In this document: piece by piece, positions 1 through 9,233 of the stretch
Layout: each line of letters opens with the position of its first letter
How positions within the stretch are numbered: the first letter of the stretch is position 1
Assembly (NCBI GenBank): GCA_910592205.1
Contig: CAJVPJ010000537.1
Span: forward strand, 1-22,423
Source of the DNA: Paraglomus occultum
Taxonomy: Eukaryota > Glomeromycota > Glomeromycetes > Paraglomerales > Paraglomeraceae
Direction of reading: 5' to 3'
DNA: 22,423 nt
Notes under the pieces: generated by a model
The model's database searches: none
The model's input: only the letters and a program-made list of their open reading frames with translations
Told to the model about the DNA's origin: nothing
Translations under genes and position numbers: made by a program

Positions 1-1793
1 CCTGGCCGCACAACTTTTATTTTGGAAGTAAACTCATAATCTTTCTTTTTTAAATAGTCTTTCATTAAATTATCAGGAGTAATAACTGCTTTGTCTACTC
101 GATTTTGTAGAAGTTGCACTATAAATTTGCGAACAATTGTTTGGATTTTCCGGTTCAATTCCCGCACACCCGCTTCGCGTGTGTAATGTTTTATTATGTC
201 CCGAATAGCCTGATCTTCAAAAACTATTTCTCCGGCGTTTAAATTATGCTTTTTTAAACTTTCGGGAATTATGTATTCCTTGACAATATGAAACTTTTCA
301 ATTTCCGTGTAGGAAGAAAGTCGAATCACTTCCATCCTATCTAGCAAAGGTAATGGTATTTCTCGTTCGTCATTAGCCGTACAAATAAACATTACTTCCG
401 AGAGATTATAAGGAACCTCTTCTCCTAAGTAATTATCAATAAACTTTTTGTTTTGGTTGGGGTCAAGAGCCTCTAATAAGGCATAAGCCGGATCACCACG
501 ATAATCAGAAGAAAACTTATCAACTTCATCAATTAAAAAACAAGGGTTAATTACTTGGGCTTTTTTCATAGCCTGGATAATTCGTCCTGGCATTGCTCCA
601 ATATAAGTGCGACGGTGTCCTTGAACTTCGGCTACATCCCGAACACCACCCACTGAAATGCTAATAAATTTCCGTCCAGTTGCTTCGGCAATAGAAGCTG
701 CCAGGGAAGTTTTTCCTACTCCCGGCGGTCCTGCCAAGCAAATAACTTGTCCTAAGGATTTATTTGCTTTTTGCTGAGCAGCTAAATATTCAATGATTTT
801 TTCTTTTATTTCTGACAACCCATAATGCTTCTCATTCAATTTCCGACGAGCAAATTCTAAATCACTAATTTCTTCGGTTTTTTGGTACCATGGCAGATTC
901 ACTAACCAGTCCACGTATTGCTTGATAATATTGGCTTCGCTGGAATTACCCGGCATCATTTCGTAGCGTTCTATTTCTTCCTGAATTACCTTTTTCACAT
1001 TGTCAGGATAATTTCCTTTTTCTAATTTTTCCAAATGCTTCCGCATCTCATTGCTGCCATAAGTTCCCTTCTTTCGCAATTTTCTTTCAATCGCCTTTAA
1101 TTTCTCTCGCAAATATCATTCCTCTTGTTGGTCTTTAATTGCTTGTTTTGTTTTATCCTCAACCTCCTTGTCAATCTTTTGCCGATCGGGTATGTTGATT
1201 AAAATTTCCAGTCGTTCCTGTAAATCCAAAGAAGACAGTATTTTTCATTTCGTCAACTGGTCGATTTCTCGGCTATTTTGGGCGATAAAGTCGACAAGAT
1301 TGCTAACATTTCCCCGCATCATCGTCATGTAAGGTAATTTCTCAACCGAACTCAATTTAGACTTTTCTAGAATGTCCGGGAGATGACGAACAAATTTCTC
1401 AGTTAGTTCGTCTAATGCCCTTTCGTCCAATTCTTTTTCAGGCAAAATTTGGCATTTTCCATATCATATTTCCTCTCGCTTTTCGAGATTGGTTATTTTT
1501 ATTCTTTCGAGACCCCGCAATTGGATTTCTTTGAGAGAATTGATAATTGGCTCTAAGTTGGCCTCTGCCGAGATATCCAAATTAATTCTGGCTAAGGTCC
1601 CAACAGGCACAAACTTCTCCGAATTACCACCCAGCTCCTCCTTGTTAGGAATAACCAGCAAATGACCTTGACAATCTTTTCAGGATTTCAGAAGTACCTT
1701 TTTTCAATAAATATTACTCTCTAATGGAAGATGGTTGTCGCATTTGGGGAACAAAAAAAAATTATCTAATAATAAAATGGGAAATTCAGTCAT
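1..1793 (-). CDS. lon: ATP-dependent protease Lon, C-terminal part beyond window edge
   Basis: Lon degrades misfolded and regulatory proteins in the cytoplasm. The 597 visible codons cover the N-terminal substrate domain (FPILLLDNFFLFP near the start), the coiled-coil linker, and the AAA+ module with Walker A GPPGVGKT at residues 355-362, the same place as in E. coli Lon, and Walker B ending LIDEVDK. The Ser-Lys protease domain, about 180-200 residues, lies outside the window. Five in-frame TGA codons split the gene under the standard code. At two of them the family has an aromatic residue (E-Y-YL and the H-F-SAK region of E. coli Lon), so they read as Trp. The ATG at 1793 gives the expected N-terminus and has only A/T-rich sequence upstream. 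It starts 62 nt after tRNA-Arg. The family is certain; activity cannot be judged without the C-terminus. Confidence 0.95.
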
Positions 1794-1855
1794 AATCTTT
1801 ATTGTTGTTAATTGTTGTTTTTTTTCTTTACACTATTATTATTTAATATTTTAAA

Positions 1856-1932
1856 TGGCGCCCATGAAGAGAATCGAACTCCCGACCAAACGCTTAGAAG
1901 GCGTCTACTCTAATCCACTGAGCTACATGGGC
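1856..1932 (-). tRNA. tRNA-Arg (anticodon UCU)
   Basis: A full cloverleaf can be drawn: acceptor GCCCATG/CATGGGC, D stem GCTC/GAGT, anticodon stem GACGC/GCGTT with loop CTTCTAA, and T stem GGGAG/CTCTT with loop TTCGATT. The anticodon is UCU, which reads AGA and AGG. The discriminator is G and CCA is encoded. It lies 13 nt after the phosphotransferase-like gene and 62 nt before lon, so it may be processed out of a longer rRNA-linked transcript. Confidence 0.95.
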
Positions 1933-1945
1933 CCATTAATTATTT

Positions 1946-2551
1946 TTAAGTAGAAGCCTGCAGCTCATTCTCTTTTAGGAATTCTAAAATTTTTTGTGCG
2001 TTGACAAAGGGGCTTGTCTGACTGATATCAACAATCAAATTATAAAGGAAGTGGAAATTTTTCTCATTTTGGTAAAAAATCTTTGCCATTCCTATAATTC
2101 TATCTCCCCTTGATTTTTCTCTTTGCTCCAGGATTGTTAAATTACACCTTACACCCACCATTAAAAGTCTGTGTTTGGAGAAAAGAGTTTTATAATCATT
2201 AATTAAGAATTCAGTCTCATTTTCCTTAACAAAATTACACTCATCAAAAATTATGTTTAAGCCATTATCGGCTAGTAATTTTACTACTTTTGGCAAGCAA
2301 GAAAATACTAAACCGGCATAAGGACTGACTTTCATTTCAATTAAATTTTCTGTTTTAGGGTCAATCACATAGCGAAATCCTGCTTCGGCTTTTTGGTCGG
2401 AACCAACAATTTTTCTTGGCAGAGCACCAAAAAGAGTGTCAATTCCTACGTACAAAAACTTTTCTTCGCTTAATTCTTGAATCGCTTTTGCCAGAGTAGA
2501 TTTGCCTGCTGAAGCACAGCCATTCAAAAAAATAATTTTGCTTTTTGCCAA
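1946..2551 (-). CDS. Chloramphenicol phosphotransferase-like P-loop kinase
   Basis: This 201-residue protein begins with a beta strand and Walker A loop, GCASAGKST at residues 11-19, then V-G-I-D-T-L-F with Asp38 and an A-L-P motif. That arrangement is typical of the CPT family (chloramphenicol 3-O-phosphotransferase-like P-loop kinases), in which the Asp near position 37 is catalytic. Length fits the family. The start is TTG, with A/T-only sequence and no Shine-Dalgarno site upstream. It begins 28 nt after 5S rRNA and ends 13 nt before tRNA-Arg, so it looks like a passenger in the 23S-5S unit. CPT-like folds act on diverse small molecules; the substrate is unknown and resistance should not be assumed. 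Confidence 0.75.
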   Translation of the reverse strand: MAKSKIIFLNGCASAGKSTLAKAIQELSEEKFLYVGIDTLFGALPRKIVGSDQKAEAGFRYVIDPKTENLIEMKVSPYAGLVFSCLPKVVKLLADNGLNIIFDECNFVKENETEFLINDYKTLFSKHRLLMVGVRCNLTILEQREKSRGDRIIGMAKIFYQNEKNFHFLYNLIVDISQTSPFVNAQKILEFLKENELQAST

Positions 2552-2579
2552 TTAAAAATAATAGTGAGAGATTTATTAG

Positions 2580-2688
2580 TACTGGCAATGAGCTATCTTC
2601 CCCGTTAAGAGTATTTTCGCCACGCAAGTGCTTGACTTCTGTATTCGGAATGGGAACAGGTATTACCACTTGGTTATAATCACCAGTA
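2580..2688 (-). rRNA. rrf: 5S rRNA
   Basis: The 5' end TACTGGTGA pairs with TTGCCAGTA at the 3' end to make helix I. In between lie the typical CCTGTTCCCATTCCGAA loop and the CTCTTAACGGGGAA segment. The RNA is about 109 nt. It follows 23S closely and lies on the same strand. Confidence 0.93.
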
Positions 2689-2730
2689 CAATATATTCTC
2701 TCAAAACCGAACGCAAAATTGAAAATACCA

Positions 2731-3058
2731 AAAATAAGTCCTCGATAAATTAGTATGGCTTAGCTCAATACATTACTATACTTACACTTGCCACCTATCA
2801 ACCTCCTGGTCTAGAAGGTATCTTACTCCCTTACGGGATGGGAAATCTTATCTTGAAGTTAGCTTCGCACTTATATGCTTTCAGTGCTTATCTATGCCTG
2901 ACATAGCTGGCCAGCCGTGCCTTTGATAAGACAACTGGTACACCATTGGTCAGTCCACTCTGGTCCTCTCGTACTAAGAGCAGTTCTCCGCAAATTTCCT
3001 ACGCCCACAACAGATAGGGACCAAACTGTCTCACGACGTTCTAAACCCAACTCACGTA

Positions 3059-3090
<32 letters not shown>

Positions 3091-3362
3091 AAGGTTCTGC
3101 CCCTCCAGGATGCGATGAGTCGACATCGAGGTGCCAAACACTTCCGTCGATGTGGTCTCTTGGGAAGTATTAGCCTGTTATCCCCGGGGTAACTTTTGTC
3201 CGTTTAGCGACGGCCCTACCACTAGGTAACCGCCGGATCATTAAGTCCTACTTTCGTATCTGTTCGACTTGTAAGTCTCACAGTTAAGCATCCTTCTACC
3301 TTTACGCTCTACACAGGGTTTCTATACCTGCTGAGGATACCTTATGAACACCTCCGTTACTT

Positions 3363-3394
<32 letters not shown>

Positions 3395-4543
3395 ACCAAA
3401 CACTGTCCTTTTGGCTGTAAACCAATAAGTTAGAATTTTCCGCCTGTTAGAGTGGTATCCCACCAACGACTCCGCTAGAACTGGCGTCCTAGCCTCACAG
3501 TCTCCCACCTATCCTGTACAAACAAGAGAAAAAGCCAATATCAAGTTGCAGTAAAGCTCCACGGGGTCTTTCCGTCTAGTTGCGGGTAACCGGCATCTTC
3601 ACCGGTACTAAGATTTCACCGAGCCTATAGTTGAGACAGTACACCAGTCATTACGTCTTTCATGCGGGTCAGAACTTACCTGACAAGGAGTTTCGCTACC
3701 TTTGGACGGTTATAGTTACCGCCGCCGTTCACTCGGGCTTCGATTCAGAGCTTCACCAGTATCTTACTACTGGCTAACCCCCCCTCTTAACCTTGGAGCA
3801 CTGGGCAGACGTCGCCCCCTATACATCGGCTTACGCCTTAGCAGAGAGCTGTGTTTTTGATAAACAGTTGCCGGTGCCTCTTCACTGCGGCCTAGGTTGC
3901 CCTAGGCACCCCTTCTCGCGAACTTACGGGGCTAATTTGCCGAGTTCCTTAACTATAGTTTGCTCGCTGGCCTGAGGATTTTCTCCCCAACCACGTGTGT
4001 TCGTTCTTGGTACGAGTATCATAACCATATCTTTAGAAGCTTTTCTAGGAAGCAAAGCATTCAGATAATTCGGGTTGCCCCTACCCATCATATTTCAAGG
4101 TTACTATATGGCGGATTTGCCAACCATACCCTCTTTATACTTAGACCAGAATCAATAACTGGTTTATCTTAGCTGACTTCGTCACTCCATCAGTAATTAT
4201 GACAGTACAGGAATATTAACCTGTTGTCCATCGACTACGCCTTTCGGCCTCGCCTTAGGTCCCGACTAACCCAGGGTAGACGACCTTCACCCTGGAAACC
4301 TTGGTTATACGGCCAGAAGGATTCTCACCTTCAATCGTTACTCACGCCGGCATTCTCACTAGTAAAAACTCCACTAATCCTTACGGTTTAACTTCAACGC
4401 TTTTACTACGCTCCCCTACCGCTAGTTGGCAACAGAAAAATATTGTAAAAAATAATTCTTTTATTACCAACTAGCCTATGGCTTCGGTATAGTATTTGAG
4501 CCCCCTTACATTCTCGGCGCTGAGAGACTAGACTAGTGAGCTG

Positions 4544-4586
<43 letters not shown>

Positions 4587-5166
4587 AGCTGTTTTTGTCT
4601 CACAACTTCCTTCTACACTTAATACTATTTAGGGACCTTAGCCGATAATCTGGGCTGTTTCCCTCGCGTCCATGGAGCTTATCCCCCATAGACTGACTAC
4701 CAGATAATACAATAACGGTATTCGGAGTTTAATTAGAGGTGGTACCCGGTTAAAGGCCCTTCTCTATTCAGTGCTCTACCCCCATTATCTTTACTCTGGC
4801 GCTAGTCCTACAACTATTTCGGGGAGAACCAGCTATCTCTAGGTTCGATTGCAATTTCAGCTCTAACCACAAGTCATCCGAGGTCATTTCAACGAACAAC
4901 GGTTCGGCCCTCCATGAAGTTTTATCCTCACTTCAGCCTGCTCATGGTTAGCTCACCTAGTTTCGGGTCTATAATCACTGACTATACGCTCTATTAAAAC
5001 TCGCTTTCGCTACGGCTCCATTTCAGAGAAACTTAACCTTGCCAATAATTATAACTCGCCGGCTCATTCTGCAAAAAGCACGCCATTAGGCTTTAATGCC
5101 CTTTGACTTCTTGTAAGTGTTATGGTTTCAAGTTCTATTTCACTCCCCTTCCGGGGTTCTTTTCAA

Positions 5167-5197
<31 letters not shown>

Positions 5198-5682
5198 GAC
5201 TAATGAGTATTTAGCCTTACGGGGTGGTCCCCGTTGCTTCCCACAAGATTTCACGTGTCTCGTGGTACTCAGGATGAAATACGGAGAGTTATTGATTTCG
5301 AATACCAGGCTTTCACTGTCTTTGGCGTGGCTTTCCAACCACTTCTTCTATCACTAACCTTTGTAACTCCTAATGTATTTTCCTACAACCCCAACTTACA
5401 AACATAATTGGTTTAGGCTGTTCCCAGTTCGCTCGCCACTACTACGGGAATCATTATTTATTTTCTTTTCCTCCGGGTACTAAGATGTTTCAGTTCTCCG
5501 GGTTCACTTCTAAGTATCATGATACTTAGACCTTACCACATTACTGGTAATGGGTTGCCCCATTCGGAAATTTCCGGATCGTAGCCTATTTTCCGGCTCC
5601 CCGAAACTTATCGCAGGATATCACGTCCTTCCTCGTCTATTAGTCCCAAGTTATTCACCATACACTCTTAGTAACTTATATT
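2731..5682 (-). rRNA. rrl: 23S rRNA
   Basis: Hallmarks are visible along the whole length: the 5' domain with AAGGACGTGATA and CTGCGATAAG, the sarcin-ricin loop AGTACGAGAGGACC, and the 3' segment GAGCTAAGCCATACTAAT. The ends are placed by pairing ATAAGT near 5674-5679 with ACTTAT at 2734-2739, as in the normal terminal helix, so they are good to a few bases. A 12-bp processing stem flanks the gene (5703-5714 with 2703-2714), close to the TTGAAAACTGAACGC leader common in Firmicutes and Mollicutes. It is separated from 16S by about 3.5 kb with three protein genes and has its own promoter. Confidence 0.96.
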
Positions 5683-5791
5683 TCGGTAAAATCTTTTTTT
5701 TTGCGTTCAGTTTTCAAAGAAAGAGAGAGTAGAAAAAAATATACCTCTCAAAATTAAGCAGATAAAACAACCACTTATTTTTCAAAAGTAT

Positions 5792-5819
5792 ATTATAATT
5801 TATTTGTTTTATTTATCAA
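5792..5819 (-). promoter_or_regulatory. Promoter of the 23S-5S rRNA unit
   Basis: On the minus strand TTGATA (5814-5819) and TATAAT (5792-5797) are 16 bp apart, a near-consensus sigma-70-type promoter about 110 nt upstream of the mature 23S end. It lies just after the terminator-like hairpin of the preceding gene, so 23S-5S can be transcribed independently of 16S. Confidence 0.7.
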
Positions 5820-5873
5820 GTCTGGAAATTAACTTAACTTTTTAACTCATATATATTATTATTTTTAGGAAAA

Positions 5874-5904
5874 TTGGGAAAGGACGGGGGTACCACCCTC
5901 CCAA
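5874..5904 (-). terminator. Hairpin terminator after the glycine-zipper gene
   Basis: On the minus strand TTGGGA and TCCCAA enclose a GC-rich inner part with GGGT/ACCC-type pairing, followed by TTTTCC. It starts 30 nt after the stop codon of the gene at 5934 and just before the 23S promoter. Confidence 0.6.
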
Positions 5905-5933
5905 CTTTGTTCGACCAGAAAACAGGAAAACTC

Positions 5934-6806
5934 TTATTTTAAGTTATTCTCTATATAAGCCTCTATTTCTCTAACTTCATTATCATAACTTTCTTTTTGT
6001 GCCTGGGATTTTTCTTTTTCCCCTGACGTGGACGCCTCATTATCAATTATGGCTTGACAACTACAAGACTTTTCTTCCATTATAATTTTGTAATCCTCCA
6101 AGCAACCTTTGACTTCACTTTTTATTTTGACTGTTTCTGAATTTAATATTTTATCAGCAACGACCCCACTTACCAAACCAGTGGCCCCTCCACTTAAACT
6201 TCCAACAACGGCTCCAGTTATGGCGGCGGTTGGGACAAGTGATAATGACAAACCAAATGTATAAGGAGCAAGAGCAACCATTAAGCCAGCCCCAGCGGCT
6301 GCTCCACCGGCAGCTCCTATTCCAGCCCCACTGGCAGTTCCCGCAATTTTCCCTGTATTACTTTCAGTTTTAATTAAATGTCTTTGGAGGAATATTTCGG
6401 ACTCGTTCTCAATAGTAATCACTCCCTCCTCATCCTTTCTGGCTAATACTTCCTCGGCCACATAAAAATTATCTTCGGGCGTTAGTTCCAACTTTTTGTT
6501 TAACTCTTGGATAACGTCTAAAGTAATGGGCCTATTTTCATGCTTAAAACTATATCTTTCACATACTGGTTCTTTTCAATCTTCTGTAGAACCTCAATAC
6601 TTTTTTGGTTGGTCTAACTCAATAAAATTGCGATTTTGGGGAATTTTGACTTTATCCAAATACAATTGCGCCTTCTCAATTTTCGTCTCTAATTTTTGTT
6701 TCTCACCACTTTTCTCTGATTTGTTAACTTCATCTTCCATTATTTTTACATATTTTTCTAGGAAATTAATTAATTTTTCTAACTCTTGATTTACTATTTT
6801 TGGCAT
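5934..6806 (-). CDS. Glycine-zipper membrane protein of unknown function
   Basis: I do not recognise this gene. It encodes 290 residues when two TGA codons near 6550 are read as Trp. The N-terminal part is charged and coiled-coil-like (ELEKLINFLEKYVKIMEDEV). The centre, about residues 150-218, is a Gly/Ala-rich hydrophobic stretch with many GxxxG spacings (SGAGIGAAGGAAAGAG, then AAITGAVVGSLSGGATG), as in glycine-zipper pairs that insert into membranes. The C-terminal part is Glu/Lys-rich with a CSC motif. I chose the ATG at 6806; a TTG at 6830 would add eight residues. It has its own upstream structured element (6836-6930) and a downstream terminator-like hairpin, so it is probably a single-gene unit. 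It lies between the 16S and 23S genes. Function is open. Confidence 0.75.
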
Positions 6807-6835
6807 ATGTTTTGTTATTGTTGCTTGCAATCACT

Positions 6836-6930
6836 ACTAAGGCTTTTAAGCAAATTATATCTAACTAGGAATGATTGATTTAGATAGTTATGCTAGTTAG
6901 ATATATCTTTGCCGTTCTGACCATAGGCAC
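6836..6930 (-). promoter_or_regulatory. Structured leader element, copy A
   Basis: On the minus strand a 12-bp inverted repeat, ATATCTAACTAG and CTAGTTAGATAT, encloses a 24-nt loop and is followed by TTTGCTTAAAAGCC. The same layout recurs at 16630-16724 upstream of another accessory gene. TAACAT lies 9 nt upstream of the shared TATGG in this copy and 10 nt upstream in the other, so the element may begin the transcript. It ends about 30 nt before the ATG of the glycine-zipper gene. It could be a riboswitch-like or protein-binding leader, or a small RNA; the type is unknown. Confidence 0.55.
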
Positions 6931-6943
6931 ATTTATGTTAGAG

Positions 6944-6959
6944 GAATATTCTAATATTC
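6944..6959. promoter_or_regulatory. Perfect 16-bp palindrome, operator-like
   Basis: GAATATTCTAATATTC is made of 7-bp arms around a 2-bp centre. It lies immediately upstream of the TAACAT box and leader element of the gene at 5934-6806, a position suited to a dimeric repressor. In such AT-rich DNA chance cannot be excluded. Confidence 0.3.
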
Positions 6960-6997
6960 TATTTAACTATATATATAATTTTATAGCACTTTTCTCT

Positions 6998-7018
6998 GAG
7001 GACAAGGCACCAGTCCTC
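6998..7018 (-). terminator. Hairpin after the DUF6980-like gene
   Basis: GAGGAC and GTCCTC form a perfect 6-bp stem around a 9-nt loop, 44 nt after the stop of the gene at 7063. There is no strong T run, so termination is plausible rather than clear. Confidence 0.4.
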
Positions 7019-7062
7019 TTTCATAAATCCATTTTTTGCTCTCTGTTAAACAATATGACTCT

Positions 7063-7473
7063 TTAAATACCTCTTTTCTTTCACCATTCATCACCTTTAA
7101 ACTCTTTAGGAATTTTGGATCTTGTTTCTAAATCTCCATAATCTACACCACATTCTTTTTCTAAAATATTGAAAAATTTTTTTCTTAAACTACTAGGTAA
7201 TTTTTGTCCGCATCAAGGACAATAAAACACTAAATGAACAGCACCTCCATATTCCGCTTTAATATCAATAAAATATTCTCTAAATTTTGGGTCATAACCA
7301 AAATGCAATTCACATTCACCATCACCTTCTCCCAATAAATTTTCATACATTTCTCTACAATAGAAATCTTCGCAGTCAAGTTTAAGATATTTATCTACAT
7401 AAATATACTCGTCGCAATCCTCGTATACTTCACTGCGCTTAATATTGGTTTTTTTTCTAATTAATTCTGTCAT
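7063..7473 (-). CDS. DUF6980-like zinc-knuckle protein
   Basis: The protein has 136 residues when two TGA codons are read as Trp. The C-terminal half contains YCPWCGQKLP, then SLRKKFF, and near the end IPKEFKGDEWW. This order (CPWCG-K-LP-S, then IP-EF-S-D-WW) is what I know from small proteins of the DUF6980 type, whose function is unknown. The Trp in CPWCG is encoded by TGA and is among the best evidence for the code. The first half carries further Cys residues (CDEY, CEDFYC, GECEL) that could bind metal. It has an ATG start with no Shine-Dalgarno site. It is flanked by terminator-like hairpins on both sides, so it is probably transcribed alone, between the 16S and 23S genes. Confidence 0.75.
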
Positions 7474-7523
7474 TAAAATACAGGAAGTATAAAAAAATTG
7501 TATTTTTATTGACCTTTAAAAAA

Positions 7524-7552
7524 TTGGGGAGGGGGGAACCAACCCCTCCCAC
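7524..7552 (-). terminator. Intrinsic terminator after the gene at 7598
   Basis: On the minus strand GGGAGGGG and CCCCTCCC form a strong stem with a short loop, directly followed by AATTTTTT. This is a classic Rho-independent terminator, 45 nt after the stop codon of the upstream gene. Confidence 0.85.
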
Positions 7553-7597
7553 CTTTATCATTTTTTTCTTTTAATTTTTTATAATCTTTAAGCAACT

Positions 7598-8824
7598 TTA
7601 TTTTCTCTTATTCTTTTTCACCAGTAAATAGCCAATAATTCCGGCTGAAACCAAAATTACCGAACCACCAATTACATAAGGAAGTGAACCATTACCTTTA
7701 TTATCTTTGGCTGAGGAAACAGCAGTATTAAACTCATTCATTAACGCTTGCGATTTATTAACTTGCTCTTGTACCTCAGCCACCGAAATATTTTCACTAT
7801 CTTTAATTAACTTCTCATTTTGAACTATTTGCTGTTCCAACTTTTCACTACCTTTACCATTTATATTACGCTTTAACTTTTTCAATTCGTCTAATACTTG
7901 GGCTAATTGATTTTTAACTTCTGACAACTCTTCGCGTAATTCTTGGTTTTCTTTTCTCAAGTCGGAGTTGCTATTGGAGAAAGTTCCATATACTTTTTCT
8001 GCATATTGCGGAACTTTCCAAACCGTTTCATTAGTAGTTTTGTATTTTTCCCCACAATCATGACTACAAAAATGTCCTATTCCACTTACTTCTCTCACTG
8101 CATAATGCTCACCTGCTTTATCAAACATTTGTCCACACTGACAACGAACCCAGTCTGGTCGTCCGGTAACATTACCATTTTTCTGACCTTTTAAAGTTCT
8201 GATAGTATTCTCCGCATCTTTAATATCCTTTCTAAATCCTTCAATCATTTTTTCGTCTCTTGGTTGTTGACTTTCCAAATAATTCAATTTTTCCTTTCAT
8301 TCACCAATTTTTTCTTTCAAATCTTTTATTCTTTGTTCAGGAGTACTATCAAAAAACTCACCAAAATTAGGCTCTATTTTTTTCGGCTCAGGATTTTTGT
8401 TTAAATTACCTTTTCCACGGTATACTCAGCCAACCGTTCATTTATTAGGAGTACTTTCTCGGTAATGCTCATTTCACTTTATTCCATCCATAAAGTTCTT
8501 TCACTCGCCATCTCCAAAAATATCTGTTCCTCTATTTCCTTGGTAATCCTCACCAAAATGCCAATCTTGACGACTATAATGATAATCCTTTCCTTCCTCA
8601 AAATGACCTCTATATGTATAATCTTTTCCGTCGTAGGCTTCTTGGGTTATTCGCACTGGAACTCGGTCACCTCGAAACACACTTCTTAATTTATCGTTAT
8701 GAAAATTGTAGGTTTTTATATTCGGTTCATCAGTCGGCGAAACAGAATAATCTTCACCCTCTTTAAAATCTCTTAGTTTATTTTCTACTTCATTTTTATT
8801 AAATATACTGTTAAATCTGTTCAT
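7598..8824 (-). CDS. Zinc-finger coiled-coil protein with C-terminal membrane anchor
   Basis: I do not recognise a named family. Read with TGA as Trp, the gene is one frame of 408 residues; the standard code cuts it into pieces. The N-terminal part has four short repeats of the form (E/D/F)G(K/E)DY: EGEDYSV, DGKDYTY, EGKDYHY, FGEDYQG. A middle zinc-finger-like region has RCQC (Cys228, Cys230) and FCSHDC (Cys253, Cys257). A long coiled coil follows, then a single membrane helix near residues 382-401 and the basic tail KKNKRK. No signal peptide is seen, so the protein is probably tail-anchored with its bulk in the cytoplasm. It follows the (GA)n repeat and ends at a strong terminator. It shares the FCS-type finger and coiled coil with the gene at 21421. 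Confidence 0.75.
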
Positions 8825-8868
8825 ATTTGTATTGTATTTTTATTTTGTTTATGTTACTTTACTTATAA

Positions 8869-8870
<2 letters not shown>

Positions 8871-8913
<43 letters not shown>
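8871..8913. repeat. (AG)n dinucleotide microsatellite, about 21 units
   Basis: An uninterrupted run of AG repeats about 43 nt long lies 47 nt upstream of the start of the gene at 7598-8824. On the coding strand it is a TC tract, just downstream of a TATAAATATAAAAT segment that might be a -10 region. Such tracts change length by slippage and can vary expression. The assembled length may be imprecise. Confidence 0.95.
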
Positions 8914-8914
<1 letters not shown>

Positions 8915-9060
8915 GATTTTATATTTATAATTTGATAATCATCTTTCACCTATCGCCACTCTCACCCCCTTTCTACACTACTTAATATTATTTTAAGGTT
9001 TTGTCAACTAACCTCACACAAATTATCAACAATAACAACCATTTTCCCATTCACTTTTTC

Positions 9061-9112
9061 GACCAAAAACAATTAGGAGTAATTGGGATTAGGAAACTAA
9101 TCATTTTTGGCC
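9061..9112 (-). ncRNA. Three-way-junction fold in the 16S downstream spacer
   Basis: On the minus strand a 9-bp outer helix (GGCCAAAAA with TTTTTGGTC, one G-U pair) closes two perfect 6-bp hairpins, GATTAG-TTTC-CTAATC and CAATTA-CTCC-TAATTG. Only single bases separate the helices, so 52 nt are used almost completely. The G-U pair would be an A-C mismatch on the other strand, which favours a minus-strand RNA. It may be a processing, termination or regulatory element after 16S, or a DNA structure. There is no known family I can name. Confidence 0.5.
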
Positions 9113-9214
9113 TTTCCTTTAACTTTTTACTGATACTTTATCATCAATTATATTTTATATAAGAATAGTAAAATTACACTTCTAATTTGTATAGAATTAA
9201 CTTTCAAAACTAGA

Positions 9215-9221
9215 CAGAACC
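9215..9221 (-). other. 16S rRNA processing stem, start of the 3' arm
   Basis: The arm GGTTCTGTCTAGTTTTG (9205-9221) pairs over 17 bp with GAAAACTAGACGGAACC at 10789-10805, with one G-U pair. This is the usual RNase III-type stem that brings the two ends of pre-16S together. It fixes the outer limit of the mature 3' end, because the anti-Shine-Dalgarno sequence should lie between helix 45 and this arm. Confidence 0.8.
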
Positions 9222-9233
9222 TTTTTATAAAAT

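Larger units (their letters stand above)
8914..9221. other. 16S downstream spacer without genes
   Basis: About 300 nt of AT-rich sequence separates the 16S processing stem from the (AG)n repeat. It holds no convincing open frame and no tRNA, unlike many 16S-23S spacers. It contains the three-way-junction fold at 9061-9112 and a TTGACA hexamer (minus strand, near 9000) without a clear -10 partner at the right distance. Confidence 0.6.

Noticed and set aside
1-1793. lon as a decayed pseudogene with several stops
   Set aside because: All interruptions are TGA, the frame never shifts over 597 codons, and the key motifs are intact.
2892-5732. Open frames on both strands within 2.9-5.7 kb
   Set aside because: They lie inside 23S rRNA and their translations resemble no protein; they are rRNA shadows.
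6807-6830. TTG at 6830 as start of the glycine-zipper gene
   Set aside because: An in-frame ATG eight codons later is the simpler start, and the TTG would lie at the edge of the structured leader. Not fully excluded.
8871-8913. CRISPR or tandem-gene repeat
   Set aside because: It is a plain dinucleotide microsatellite with no spacers. No CRISPR array or insertion sequence was seen anywhere in the window.
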